A stretch of 64,000 bases of DNA from Chitinophaga sp. Ak27. Its GTDB lineage: Bacteria; Bacteroidota; Bacteroidia; Chitinophagales; Chitinophagaceae. The position numbers and the translations under genes were made by a program. The notes under the pieces are model-generated. The model searched no databases, was not told where the DNA came from, and saw only the letters and a list, made by a program, of their open reading frames with translations. The DNA lies in contig NZ_JABAOB010000009.1 of assembly GCF_012726295.1 (NCBI RefSeq), positions 62,001 through 126,000 on the forward strand, given 5' to 3'. Of this stretch, positions 19,118 to 27,434 are shown piece by piece. Position 1 is the first letter of the stretch, and every line of letters begins with the position of its first letter.

Positions 19118-22024
19118 ATGTATAAGAAATTCCTCGTTATAGTACTCATGTCCGTTTTTAGTATTTCACTTTATGCGCAGCAGTCGGACAATGAAGATGG
19201 CACCTATACCAATCCGGTTATCTGGGCCGACTTCCCGGATAATGATGTGATCCGCGTGGGAGATACCTATTACATGGTAGCTACTTCTATGTATTTTTTT
19301 CCCGGAGTACCCCTGTTGCAGTCGAAAGACCTGGTAAACTGGACTTATGCTGCCAATGTAGTGCAGCGGTTTAAACAACATCCCTTTTATGACTTAAAAG
19401 GAGGGAACAGGTATGGAAAGGGGCAGTGGGCCAGTAGTATCCGTTACCACAACGGGAAGTTCTATATACTTTTCCTGACCCTGGATGAGGGAGGCTTTTT
19501 ATGCACCGCATCGAAAGCGGAAGGCCCATGGGAAATACGAAAGCTCGTAAGGCCCTACTATGACGCCGGATTGTTTTTTGATGATGATGGCCGGATCTAT
19601 ATTGTTCACGGATATTCCAAATTATCTGTGACCGCAGTGGATGCCAATCTGGCTCCCCTGAGCAGGGACAGCATTATATTTGACAAAGTGCAGCGGCCTG
19701 GTTTAGAGGGTTCGCATGTTTATAAGAAAGACGGGTATTATTATATTTACGCCACCTATGGGGGTGGAGATGGCTACCAGGTTTGCCTCCGGTCAAAAAG
19801 TATCTATGGCCCCTATGAGGAAAAAATTGTCTTGAAAGACGATATGAACCTCTATGGCAAAGGTGTTCATCAGGGAGCATTGGTTGAAACTCCCCGGGGG
19901 GAATGGTGGAGTGTTATCTTCCAGGACAGGGTCGGTGTGGGAAGGGTGCCCACCCTGCAGCCGGTACAGTGGGTGGATGGCTGGCCTGTAGTGGGGAAGG
20001 ATGGCAGAGCAGTCGTTACTCACATTAAACCCCGTACAGAGGCCGTTAACCCGGTACAGGTACTTCCCGGCAGCGATGAGTTTAACGACGATAAACTGGG
20101 CATGCAATGGGCATGGAATCATAATCCCGACGACAGCGCCTGGTCTTTAGGTAAACGGAAAGGATACCTGCGGCTAACTACCACTGATATTGCCGCCGAT
20201 TTGCTGCATGCACGAAATTCACTCACCCAACGCATATTCGGTCCATTTTCTGATGCCACCGCCGCATTTGATATCAGCGGCATGAAAGCAGGCGACGTTG
20301 CCGGGCTGGCCGTTTTGCAGCTGCCTTATGCCTCCATCGGTATCCGCGCAACGGAAGCTGCGAAGTTTATTGTAATGGAGCATGCCGGCAGCAAGGTAGA
20401 TAGTATTGCGGTAGGGAAGGAGCCGCGGGTGTTCTTCCGGGCATCCGTTAACACACAGAAGAACCAGGCTTATTTCTACTATAGCTTTGATAATAACACG
20501 TTTATACCCCTGGGAGATACGCTGAATATGCAGTTTAACCTCAAGATGTTTACCGGTAACCGGTTTACGTTATTTAATTACGCTACCGCCCAAAGCGGCG
20601 GACATGTGGATGTGGATTGGTTCCACCTGGATACCCGGCAGGGGCCTCCCAATCTCTTTAAAGCCTCCTCGCGAATTGCGGCCGACAGATATGATGACAT
20701 TTACAGTGCCCATGTGGTACCCGGAAATGACGGCAGCGAGCCAGGAGCGCAAGAAATTAGCCATTTGACGGCTGGTGCATGGATACGGTTTAACCAGGTG
20801 GATTTTGACGGGGAATATAAATACCTGTTATTACGGGTAGCGCCCCGCGGAGGACATATCCATGTATATCTTGATAAAGATTCATTGAACCCCTATGCTA
20901 CCATAGCGGTGCCAGAACAGCCTTCACTGAAATACATGACAGTAAGCGTACCTGTGAAGCCGCTTACCGGCAGGCATCGGCTGACATTTGCATTTAAGGG
21001 AAATACACCATCCACGGCACGTTTTAACTGGTTTACTTTCGCAGATAGTAACCAACAGGCGTATGCATCGCCTCCACTGGTATCACATATCTATACCGCT
21101 GATCCATCCGCGCATCTCTTTAACGGAAAAATATATATATACCCCTCGCATGATACGGCTGTTCAAACGAAAGAAAGCGATAATGGTGATCATTTCCAGA
21201 TGGCCGACTATCATATCTTCTCTATGGACTCCATTGGAAGCAAAATAACAGACCATGGGGCAGCGCTTAGGGTACAGGACGTGCCATGGGCGGCTAAACA
21301 ATTGTGGGCTCCGGATGCAGCATTTTCAAAGGGGAAATATTATTTATATTTTCCTGCAAAGGATAAACAGGGAGTATTCAAAATAGGAGTAGCTACTTCA
21401 AAACAGCCAACAGGCCCGTTTGTGGCGGAAAAAGAGCCAATTGCCGGCAGTTATAGCATCGATCCCTGTGTATTCAAAGACGACGATGGTTCCTTTTATT
21501 TGTACTTTGGTGGCATCTGGGGAGGGCAGTTGCAAAACTGGGATAATAACCGCTATGATGCCACTGCCAGGCTGCATGAAAAGAAGGAAGTAGCCATTCT
21601 TCCCCGAGTAGCAAAACTTTCTGGAGATATGAAAAGCTTTGATAGCGCTCCGCTGACAGTAAAAATAACAGACAGCACCGGCCGCCTGTATAACGAACAG
21701 GAAAACGACAAGCGCTTTTTTGAAGCGGCCTGGATGCACAAATACAAGGGCAAATATTACTTCTCCTATTCAACCGGTGATACGCACAATATTGTTTATG
21801 CCATTGGAGACAGCCCCTATGGCCCTTTTACCTACCAGGGCGTTATACTCCAACCAGTGGAAGGCTGGACCAATCATCATTCGATTATCCAGGTCGGCGA
21901 TAAATGGTATTTGTTTTATCATGATACACAGTTGTCGGGTAAAACACACCTGAGAAACATCAAGGTAATGGAGCTGAAGTATAACAGCGATGGTACTATT
22001 CAAACATTAAGCGCATTCAAATGA
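19118..22024 (+). CDS. Bifunctional GH43-CBM-GH43 arabinofuranosidase/xylosidase fusion
   Basis: Two complete GH43 five-bladed propellers in one exported protein. The signal peptide ends at SLYAQ. Module 1 (about 28-310) resembles GH43 subfamily 12, with base D41 (ADFPD), pKa-modulating D149 (YYDAGLFFDDDG) and acid E197 (GLEGSHVYK), followed by the concanavalin-A-like C-terminal sandwich of GH43 enzymes (about 317-505). A CBM6-like domain spans about 515-645. Module 2 (about 655-968) is a xylosidase-type GH43 with D662 (YTADPS), D782 (SIDPCVFKDDDG) and E869 (FFEAAWMHK). Both triads are intact, so both sites should be active. The likely role is removing arabinose side chains and xylose from imported xylo-oligosaccharides; which module does which is inference. 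It shares an operon with the GH10 gene 42 bases downstream. Confidence 0.92.
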   Translation: MYKKFLVIVLMSVFSISLYAQQSDNEDGTYTNPVIWADFPDNDVIRVGDTYYMVATSMYFFPGVPLLQSKDLVNWTYAANVVQRFKQHPFYDLKGGNRYGKGQWASSIRYHNGKFYILFLTLDEGGFLCTASKAEGPWEIRKLVRPYYDAGLFFDDDGRIYIVHGYSKLSVTAVDANLAPLSRDSIIFDKVQRPGLEGSHVYKKDGYYYIYATYGGGDGYQVCLRSKSIYGPYEEKIVLKDDMNLYGKGVHQGALVETPRGEWWSVIFQDRVGVGRVPTLQPVQWVDGWPVVGKDGRAVVTHIKPRTEAVNPVQVLPGSDEFNDDKLGMQWAWNHNPDDSAWSLGKRKGYLRLTTTDIAADLLHARNSLTQRIFGPFSDATAAFDISGMKAGDVAGLAVLQLPYASIGIRATEAAKFIVMEHAGSKVDSIAVGKEPRVFFRASVNTQKNQAYFYYSFDNNTFIPLGDTLNMQFNLKMFTGNRFTLFNYATAQSGGHVDVDWFHLDTRQGPPNLFKASSRIAADRYDDIYSAHVVPGNDGSEPGAQEISHLTAGAWIRFNQVDFDGEYKYLLLRVAPRGGHIHVYLDKDSLNPYATIAVPEQPSLKYMTVSVPVKPLTGRHRLTFAFKGNTPSTARFNWFTFADSNQQAYASPPLVSHIYTADPSAHLFNGKIYIYPSHDTAVQTKESDNGDHFQMADYHIFSMDSIGSKITDHGAALRVQDVPWAAKQLWAPDAAFSKGKYYLYFPAKDKQGVFKIGVATSKQPTGPFVAEKEPIAGSYSIDPCVFKDDDGSFYLYFGGIWGGQLQNWDNNRYDATARLHEKKEVAILPRVAKLSGDMKSFDSAPLTVKITDSTGRLYNEQENDKRFFEAAWMHKYKGKYYFSYSTGDTHNIVYAIGDSPYGPFTYQGVILQPVEGWTNHHSIIQVGDKWYLFYHDTQLSGKTHLRNIKVMELKYNSDGTIQTLSAFK

Positions 22025-22066
22025 ATGCTGGTAATCCCTTTCCTAAACAAATAATCAAGATATCAT

Positions 22067-23167
22067 ATGAAGTATCTCAGTCATGTTATTGCTATTTTGC
22101 TAGTCGTAACCATAAGTCTGTCCTGCGTGGCTTATCGCGGTCGTTCTGCTGCTTTACAGGAAGCGCCGGGATTAAAAGATTATTACAGGGATTATTTTCC
22201 TATAGGCGTAGCCGTTTCAACGCGTGCGTTGCATACAGAGGAAGCGGGGCTGGTGATCCGGCAATTTAATAGCGTTACCCCGGAGAATGCCATGAAAATG
22301 GGTGTGATCCATCCTGGCGAACAGCAGTATAACTGGAGGGAGGCTGATTCTATTGCAGCTTTTGCACGCCGCAATGGGATGAAGCTCAGGGGACATACCC
22401 TGGTTTGGCATAATCAGGCTCCGGGATGGATTTTTAAGGATGCCAATGGACAGCAGGTATCTAAAGATGTATTGTTGCAACGTTTGAAAGAGCATATTAC
22501 GACGGTTGTAAAAAGATATAAGGGAATCGTATACGCCTGGGATGTAGCCAATGAAGTGATCAGTGACCGTAAGGACGAATTTTACCGGAACTCTTTGTGG
22601 TACCAGATCTGTGGGGATGAATACATAGAGAAAGCCTTTCAGTGGGCACATGAAGCTGACCCTGATGCACTGTTGTTTTACAACGATTACAATGAAATCA
22701 ATACCGTGAAGCGGGAAAAAATTATCCGTATGCTTAATAGCCTGATCAGCAAAGGAGTGCCTGTTCATGGGGTAGGGTTGCAGGCGCATTGGGCAGTAAA
22801 TGAACCATCGGCGGCACAGCTGGATAAAACGATGGCAGATTTTGCCAAGCTGGGACTCAAAATCCAAATCACTGAATTGGATGTTTCCGTTTACCGCAAA
22901 GAACACGAGATGAGGGGATGGGCAACGGGCGACAGCGCCATGGCATTTACTGCTGAAAAGGAACAGTTACAGCTCGAGCAATTCCGCCGCTGTTTCGAAT
23001 CTTTCCGGAAGTACCGTAGTGTTCTTACCGGTGTAACGTTTTGGAATATCTCCGACCGGTATAGCTGGCTTGACAATTTTCCCGTACGTGGCAGGAAAGA
23101 CTATCCATTGTTATTCGACAAAGCATTGCAACCCAAGAAAGCATTTTGGGCGGTTGTTAAGTTTTAA
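22067..23167 (+). CDS. GH10 endo-beta-1,4-xylanase, single domain
   Basis: A compact GH10 enzyme of 366 residues without accessory modules. A hydrophobic N-terminus leads to ISLSC (Cys20), a weak lipobox, so it may be a lipoprotein or be cut and released to the periplasm. The TIM barrel starts near residue 35. Motifs are NSVTPENAMK, HTLVWHNQ, acid/base E163 in DVANEV, YNDYNE, LQAHW and nucleophile E270 in ITELDVS. It lacks the CBM insertion of the xylanase at 12484. In xylan PULs such short GH10 enzymes often act on imported oligosaccharides. It follows the GH43 fusion by 42 bases and is convergent with the AraC-type gene, only 15 bases away. Confidence 0.95.
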   Translation: MKYLSHVIAILLVVTISLSCVAYRGRSAALQEAPGLKDYYRDYFPIGVAVSTRALHTEEAGLVIRQFNSVTPENAMKMGVIHPGEQQYNWREADSIAAFARRNGMKLRGHTLVWHNQAPGWIFKDANGQQVSKDVLLQRLKEHITTVVKRYKGIVYAWDVANEVISDRKDEFYRNSLWYQICGDEYIEKAFQWAHEADPDALLFYNDYNEINTVKREKIIRMLNSLISKGVPVHGVGLQAHWAVNEPSAAQLDKTMADFAKLGLKIQITELDVSVYRKEHEMRGWATGDSAMAFTAEKEQLQLEQFRRCFESFRKYRSVLTGVTFWNISDRYSWLDNFPVRGRKDYPLLFDKALQPKKAFWAVVKF

Positions 23168-23182
23168 GGTACAGGCGTAGAT

Positions 23183-24064
23183 CTAAAACCCACCTGTATC
23201 CATCTGTTTTTTATAGCTCCCGGGCGACATTCCTGTTATTTTTTTAAAGATTTTAGAGAAGTAAAATACATTGTCAAATCCGGTTTGCAGGGCAATTTCA
23301 GCGAAGGTCATCTGGGTGGTTAACATCAGGTATTGAGCCCGTTCGATTCTTTTTTCATGTACATATTTAATAGGCCTTTCGCCGGTGTGCTGATGAAAAA
23401 GGCGCGAAAAATAGTCAGTATGCAGGTTCACCCTTTTCGCCAGGTAAGCTACAGATAAGTCGCGGTGCAGGTTCAGCTGGATATAACTGATTACATTCAG
23501 GATTTTCGCCGGTACATGTCCCGTGTCCATTTGTTTAAAGGTCTCTTGCGTCAGAAAGCGTGAAACCAATTGAAGGAGAATACCATGCGTTTCTGTGAAT
23601 ATGGACAGGCTTTGGCGGTTATTAAGCTCCTGGTATTCTTTATAGAAAATATTTTTTTCATATACCCTCGGATTGTCAGAACGGTTAATGCCCCGCCCGG
23701 GATTTATCTCCAATAGCCGCCTGAAGTTCAGGATATCAATGTCAGTTGCCTTTACTTTGGCAATAGACCTGTTATTTTCAAACAGGGAAATGCCGTCCGA
23801 CGATTCCTCGAAAAACTGGACAAAGTATTGGCTGAGATAGTCCGGGCATATCAGGTTGCATAAGGTGAAGCTCGGTATAATATACAAAAAGCCGGGTTCA
23901 AGCCTGATCTTATTGGAGGCATCCCAGATTTCTCCTGCTCCTGCGTCGATATAGTATATCCTGAAATATGGACTGATCACATTTTTATAGTTCCACCTGG
24001 AATCAAGCTTTACATGGTCAACGTTCAATAAGGTGAATGTTTGTTTAAGTGCTCTTTTAATCAT
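23183..24064 (-). CDS. AraC-family transcriptional regulator
   Basis: A 293-residue cytoplasmic regulator. The N-terminal ~150 residues form a cupin-like sensing domain with YYIDAGAGEIWDAS and the EPGFLYIIPSFT segment typical of AraC ligand-binding sandwiches. The C-terminal ~100 residues are a double helix-turn-helix: YLAKRVNLHTDYFSRLFHQHTG and then FAEIALQTGFDNVFYFSKIFKK, ending in the usual GMSPGSYK. There is no membrane segment. The gene is divergent from the GH29-aldo/keto reductase-mutarotase operon, so it probably controls that module. The effector, perhaps L-fucose, is inferred from context only. Confidence 0.92.
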   Translation of the reverse strand: MIKRALKQTFTLLNVDHVKLDSRWNYKNVISPYFRIYYIDAGAGEIWDASNKIRLEPGFLYIIPSFTLCNLICPDYLSQYFVQFFEESSDGISLFENNRSIAKVKATDIDILNFRRLLEINPGRGINRSDNPRVYEKNIFYKEYQELNNRQSLSIFTETHGILLQLVSRFLTQETFKQMDTGHVPAKILNVISYIQLNLHRDLSVAYLAKRVNLHTDYFSRLFHQHTGERPIKYVHEKRIERAQYLMLTTQMTFAEIALQTGFDNVFYFSKIFKKITGMSPGSYKKQMDTGGF

Positions 24065-24176
24065 GCGGTACAGTTATTTAACAATATGCCATGTCCTTCC
24101 AAGGTGAAGATTTTGACATAGCAATAATAGGCAAATAGTCGGTTTTGTATAAAAGAAAGTCCTATTAAGCCAAATA

Positions 24177-24203
24177 TTGGGTAAATATTTCGGAGTAAGT
24201 TTG
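24177..24203 (+). promoter_or_regulatory. Candidate promoter of the fucose operon
   Basis: TAAGTTTG at 24196-24203 matches the Bacteroidota -7 element TAnnTTTG exactly. TTG at 24177-24179 could be a -33 element, although the 16-base spacer is a little short. It lies in the 233-base divergent spacer between the AraC-type gene and the GH29 gene, about 95 bases before the GH29 start. Confidence 0.5.
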
Positions 24204-24297
24204 ATTTATCAATTACTCATTGCCATCATAGGCATTCCGCTACGCTGAAAAGCAGGTGATGTCCCGCTTACAGGGAGAGTCGGTAAAATTAAATTCC

Positions 24298-25947
24298 ATG
24301 GAAAGAAGAACGTTAATAAAAGGCTTAGCTACAGGCGTATCATCCTTATACCTATCCAATCTTTTTGCACACGGTTTATTGAGGACCCCGCCAATTCCAC
24401 GCACGGCGCCGGGGCCATTTAAGCCCAGCTGGGAGTCGCTCGGGCAGTACCAGGTACCCGACTGGTTCCGTGATGCAAAATTTGGTATCTGGGCGCATTG
24501 GGGACCGCAATGCCAGCCGGAACGTGGCGACTGGTATGCCCGTGGCATGTACCAGGAGGGAAGCGACCAATATAAATATCATATCCAGAAATATGGGCAC
24601 CCGTCAAAGTTTGGCTTTAAGGATGTAATAAACGACTGGAAGGCAGAGAACTGGCATCCTGAAGAACTGGTGGCCTTATACAAAAAAGCCGGGGCCAAAT
24701 ATTTTATGGCTATGGCCAATCACCACGATAATTTTGACCTCTACGATAGTAAATACCATCGCTGGAATGCGACTAAGCTGGGGCCGAAAAAAGATCTCAT
24801 CGGAGGCTGGGCAAAAGCCGCCAAAGAACAGGGTTTGCCCTTTGGCGTGTCGGTACATGCTTCACATGCCTGGTCATGGTATGAGGTGGCACAACGTTCC
24901 GATAAAAGCGGGCCGTATGCAGGTATTCCCTATGATGGTAAATTAACTGCATCCGATGGCCATAATAGCTGGTGGAGTGGTTACGACCCGCAGGAACTAT
25001 ATGCTCAAAATCATGCTTTGAGCAAGGATAGTCTGAATGACGGCAGCATGGGAGAGCATTGGGACTGGGGAAATGGGGCAAGCATACCTGACAAAGCCTA
25101 CTGTGACAAATTTTTAAACCGGACCATTGAACTGATTGATAAATATGGCCCTGAACTCATTTATTTTGACGACAGTGCGCTGCCGCTTTGGCCGGTAAGT
25201 GATGCGGGATTGAAGATAGCGGCGCACTTCTATAATACCAGCATCAAAAAGCATGGAAAACTACAGGCTGCCTTGTTCGCTAAAGTATTGAACGAGCAGC
25301 AACGCAAATGCATGATATGGGATATAGAACGGGGACAAAGTAACGAGATAGAACCACTTCCCTGGCAAACGGATACCTGTATCGGCGGCTGGCACTACGA
25401 TCGCCGTTTGTTTGATAATAAAAGATATAAGAGTGCTAAAACAGTTATACATACCCTGGCAGACGTTGTCAGTAAAAATGGCAATCTATTGCTGAATATT
25501 CCTGTGCGCGGCGATGGTACTATTGATAGTGAAGAGCGCAATGTCGTTGAACAGATAGCAGCGTGGATGCATATCAACAGTGATGCGATTTATGGCACAC
25601 GTCCCTGGAGAGTATTCGGAGAGGGACCTGCAATGGAGGCAACGGTAGCTTTGAGTGCCCAGGGCTTTAATGAAGGAAAAGGTAAACCATTTGTGGCCGA
25701 GGACATTCGTTTTACAACAAAGGGTAAAACACTTTATGCGGTCATGTTGGGATGGCCGGCCAATAATGCCGCATTGGTGAAGACCCTGGCTGCGGATAGC
25801 CGGGTAGGATCCATCAGCCAGGTAAGCCTGCTGGGAAGCGGCCAGCTGAAATTTCAACAGGTATCGGAAGGCCTCAAAGTACAATTGCCGGAACAACCGC
25901 CTTGTAAAGAAGCATTCGTGTTAAAAATTGAAGGGGCCATTGTCTGA
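24298..25947 (+). CDS. GH29 alpha-L-fucosidase with Tat-like signal
   Basis: Exo-enzyme releasing L-fucose from glycan ends. The ATG at 24298 is preferred over GTG/ATG at 24256/24259 because it puts a twin-arginine-type signal at the N-terminus: ERRTLIKG followed by a hydrophobic stretch. GH29 motifs include WFRDAKFGIWAHWGP (about 56-70), the NHHDNFDLYDSKYH block (about 141-154) containing the conserved His pair, and IYFDDS with D291 as the likely nucleophile. The LLLNIP motif near the end of the barrel is also typical. A beta-sandwich C-terminal domain follows. Length 549 is normal. It heads a three-gene operon with an L-fucose-dehydrogenase-like enzyme and a mutarotase. The natural substrate may be fucosylated xyloglucan given the neighbouring PUL, which is inference. 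Confidence 0.92.
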   Translation: MERRTLIKGLATGVSSLYLSNLFAHGLLRTPPIPRTAPGPFKPSWESLGQYQVPDWFRDAKFGIWAHWGPQCQPERGDWYARGMYQEGSDQYKYHIQKYGHPSKFGFKDVINDWKAENWHPEELVALYKKAGAKYFMAMANHHDNFDLYDSKYHRWNATKLGPKKDLIGGWAKAAKEQGLPFGVSVHASHAWSWYEVAQRSDKSGPYAGIPYDGKLTASDGHNSWWSGYDPQELYAQNHALSKDSLNDGSMGEHWDWGNGASIPDKAYCDKFLNRTIELIDKYGPELIYFDDSALPLWPVSDAGLKIAAHFYNTSIKKHGKLQAALFAKVLNEQQRKCMIWDIERGQSNEIEPLPWQTDTCIGGWHYDRRLFDNKRYKSAKTVIHTLADVVSKNGNLLLNIPVRGDGTIDSEERNVVEQIAAWMHINSDAIYGTRPWRVFGEGPAMEATVALSAQGFNEGKGKPFVAEDIRFTTKGKTLYAVMLGWPANNAALVKTLAADSRVGSISQVSLLGSGQLKFQQVSEGLKVQLPEQPPCKEAFVLKIEGAIV

Positions 25948-26011
25948 ATATACCAGATGCAAAGGGCACCGCACAAAGAAAAAAAATCATTGGCTTCAAC
26001 GATGCAGAAGT

Positions 26012-27028
26012 ATGGATAAAATCACATGGCCGAAGGTAATTTTTGGTACCAGCGGATTAGGAAATTTATATGTAGCGCTTCCGGATGAAATGAAGCTATC
26101 TATTGTGGAAGAATGTATAAAGCGTTCGCCGGGGACAGTGATATTTGATTCGGCGGGTAAGTATGGAGCAGGACTGGCATTGGAAGCACTGGGACGGAGT
26201 TTGGAACAGTTGAAAGTCGATCCCTCGCAAGTACTGATCAGCAATAAGCTGGGCTGGCTGCGTACGGCTTTAAAAACGCCCGAACCTACGTTTGAACCAG
26301 GGATATGGCAAAATATTGAACATGATGCTGTTCAAAAAATAAGCTATGACGGTATCCTGGAATGTTATGAACAGGGAAACAAGTTATTAAGCAGTTATCA
26401 CGCGGCGTTGGTATCCGTACACGATCCGGATGAATACCTGGCGGCGTCGGGAAATGAGCAGGAATATCAGCAACGTTACCTGGATATATTAGATGCTTAC
26501 CGGGCCTTACACGAACTAAAACAGGCGGGCAAGGTCAAATCCATTGGCGTGGGAGCAAAAGATTGGCAAACCATAGCGCGTATAGCTGGTGATGTAAAAC
26601 TGGACTGGGTTATGATTGCCAACAGTATGACAATTCATAGTCATCCAGCCGGATTGGTGGATTTTATGTGCAAGCTTGAGCGGCAGGGTATCACCATTAT
26701 AAATTCGTCTGTTTTTAACGGCGGATTTTTAACAGGATCTGCTTACTATAATTACCGGTTAACAGATCCGGTAAAAGATAAGGCTTTATATGATTGGCGG
26801 CTACAGTTTAACCAGCTATGCATCGATTATAATATAAAACCGGTAGAAGCATGTGTCATTTTTGGCCTGAATGCGCCAGGGGTAAGTAGTATTGCTTTAA
26901 ATACCACGCAGGCGGCAAGGGTCGCGCAAAATGTGGCATTACCCTATTCGACGATCCCGGATGGATTTTGGAGAGAAATGGAGAATAATGGATTGATTGA
27001 CTCCGCCTATGCTTCCAGCTATTTGTAA
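26012..27028 (+). CDS. Aldo/keto reductase, probable L-fucose (D-threo-aldose) 1-dehydrogenase
   Basis: The open frame extends back to 25928 and would overlap the fucosidase, but the ATG at 26012 gives MDKITWPKVIFGTSGLGN, the expected N-terminus for this family. It is a 338-residue NAD(P)-dependent TIM-barrel enzyme. The catalytic tetrad is visible as D46 (IFDSAG), Y51 (GKYG), K79 (ISNKLGW) and H137 (SVHDPD). The FGTSxLGN opening and overall layout resemble D-threo-aldose/L-fucose dehydrogenases, which oxidise L-fucose to L-fuconolactone in the cytoplasm. Operon position between a fucosidase and a mutarotase supports this. No lactonase, fuconate dehydratase or aldolase lies nearby, so the rest of the pathway must be elsewhere. 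Confidence 0.83.
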   Translation: MDKITWPKVIFGTSGLGNLYVALPDEMKLSIVEECIKRSPGTVIFDSAGKYGAGLALEALGRSLEQLKVDPSQVLISNKLGWLRTALKTPEPTFEPGIWQNIEHDAVQKISYDGILECYEQGNKLLSSYHAALVSVHDPDEYLAASGNEQEYQQRYLDILDAYRALHELKQAGKVKSIGVGAKDWQTIARIAGDVKLDWVMIANSMTIHSHPAGLVDFMCKLERQGITIINSSVFNGGFLTGSAYYNYRLTDPVKDKALYDWRLQFNQLCIDYNIKPVEACVIFGLNAPGVSSIALNTTQAARVAQNVALPYSTIPDGFWREMENNGLIDSAYASSYL

Positions 27029-27379
27029 ATGATGAATGATATGATGAAAAGACACTGTTTAGCGCTTGATCTGAAAGATGATCCAAGGCTAATTGAAGAA
27101 TATGAATATTGGCACAAAGCAGAAAACGGGTGGCCGGAAGTAAGAAGAAGTATCCTTGACGCAGGAATTGTAGAAATGGAGATTTACAGAACCGGTAACC
27201 GCCTGATGATGATCATGGAAACGAATGAGCTATATAATGAGGTTGCAAAGGCGGCATCTGATGCAGCAAATCCTAAAGTGCAGGAGTGGGAGCAATTAAT
27301 GTGGAAGTTCCAGCAACCATTGCCCTGGGCAAAAGAAGGGGAGAAATGGATATTGATGGAACAGATTTTTCAATTGTAA
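27029..27379 (+). CDS. L-rhamnose/L-fucose mutarotase (RhaM/DUF718 family)
   Basis: A 116-residue ferredoxin-like alpha/beta protein of the RhaM family, which interconverts sugar anomers in the cytoplasm. The family pattern is visible: KRHCLALDLKDD, then YWHKAENGWPEV with the conserved His and W-P-E, then EMEIYRTGNRLMMIME. It starts on the base after the reductase stop, so the two are tightly coupled; Met codons at residues 2, 5 and 6 are alternative starts. With a fucosidase and a fucose dehydrogenase upstream, L-fucose is a more likely substrate than L-rhamnose here. Confidence 0.85.
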   Translation: MMNDMMKRHCLALDLKDDPRLIEEYEYWHKAENGWPEVRRSILDAGIVEMEIYRTGNRLMMIMETNELYNEVAKAASDAANPKVQEWEQLMWKFQQPLPWAKEGEKWILMEQIFQL

Positions 27380-27381
27380 CA

Positions 27382-27425
27382 TCAATAACGGCAATAATCA
27401 TTACAGTGGTTATTGCCGTTATTGA
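27382..27425. terminator. Bidirectional terminator hairpin
   Basis: TCAATAACGGCAATAA (27382-27397) pairs perfectly with TTATTGCCGTTATTGA (27410-27425) around a 12-base loop. The 16-bp stem lies in the 55-base gap between the stops of the convergent mutarotase and GH5 genes, so it can end transcripts from both sides. Confidence 0.85.
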
Positions 27426-27434
27426 GTCAATATG

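Noticed and set aside
22217..22906. 229-codon minus-strand reading frame inside the GH10 gene
   Set aside because: It is opposite conserved GH10 catalytic motifs; its length is explained by codon bias of the real gene.
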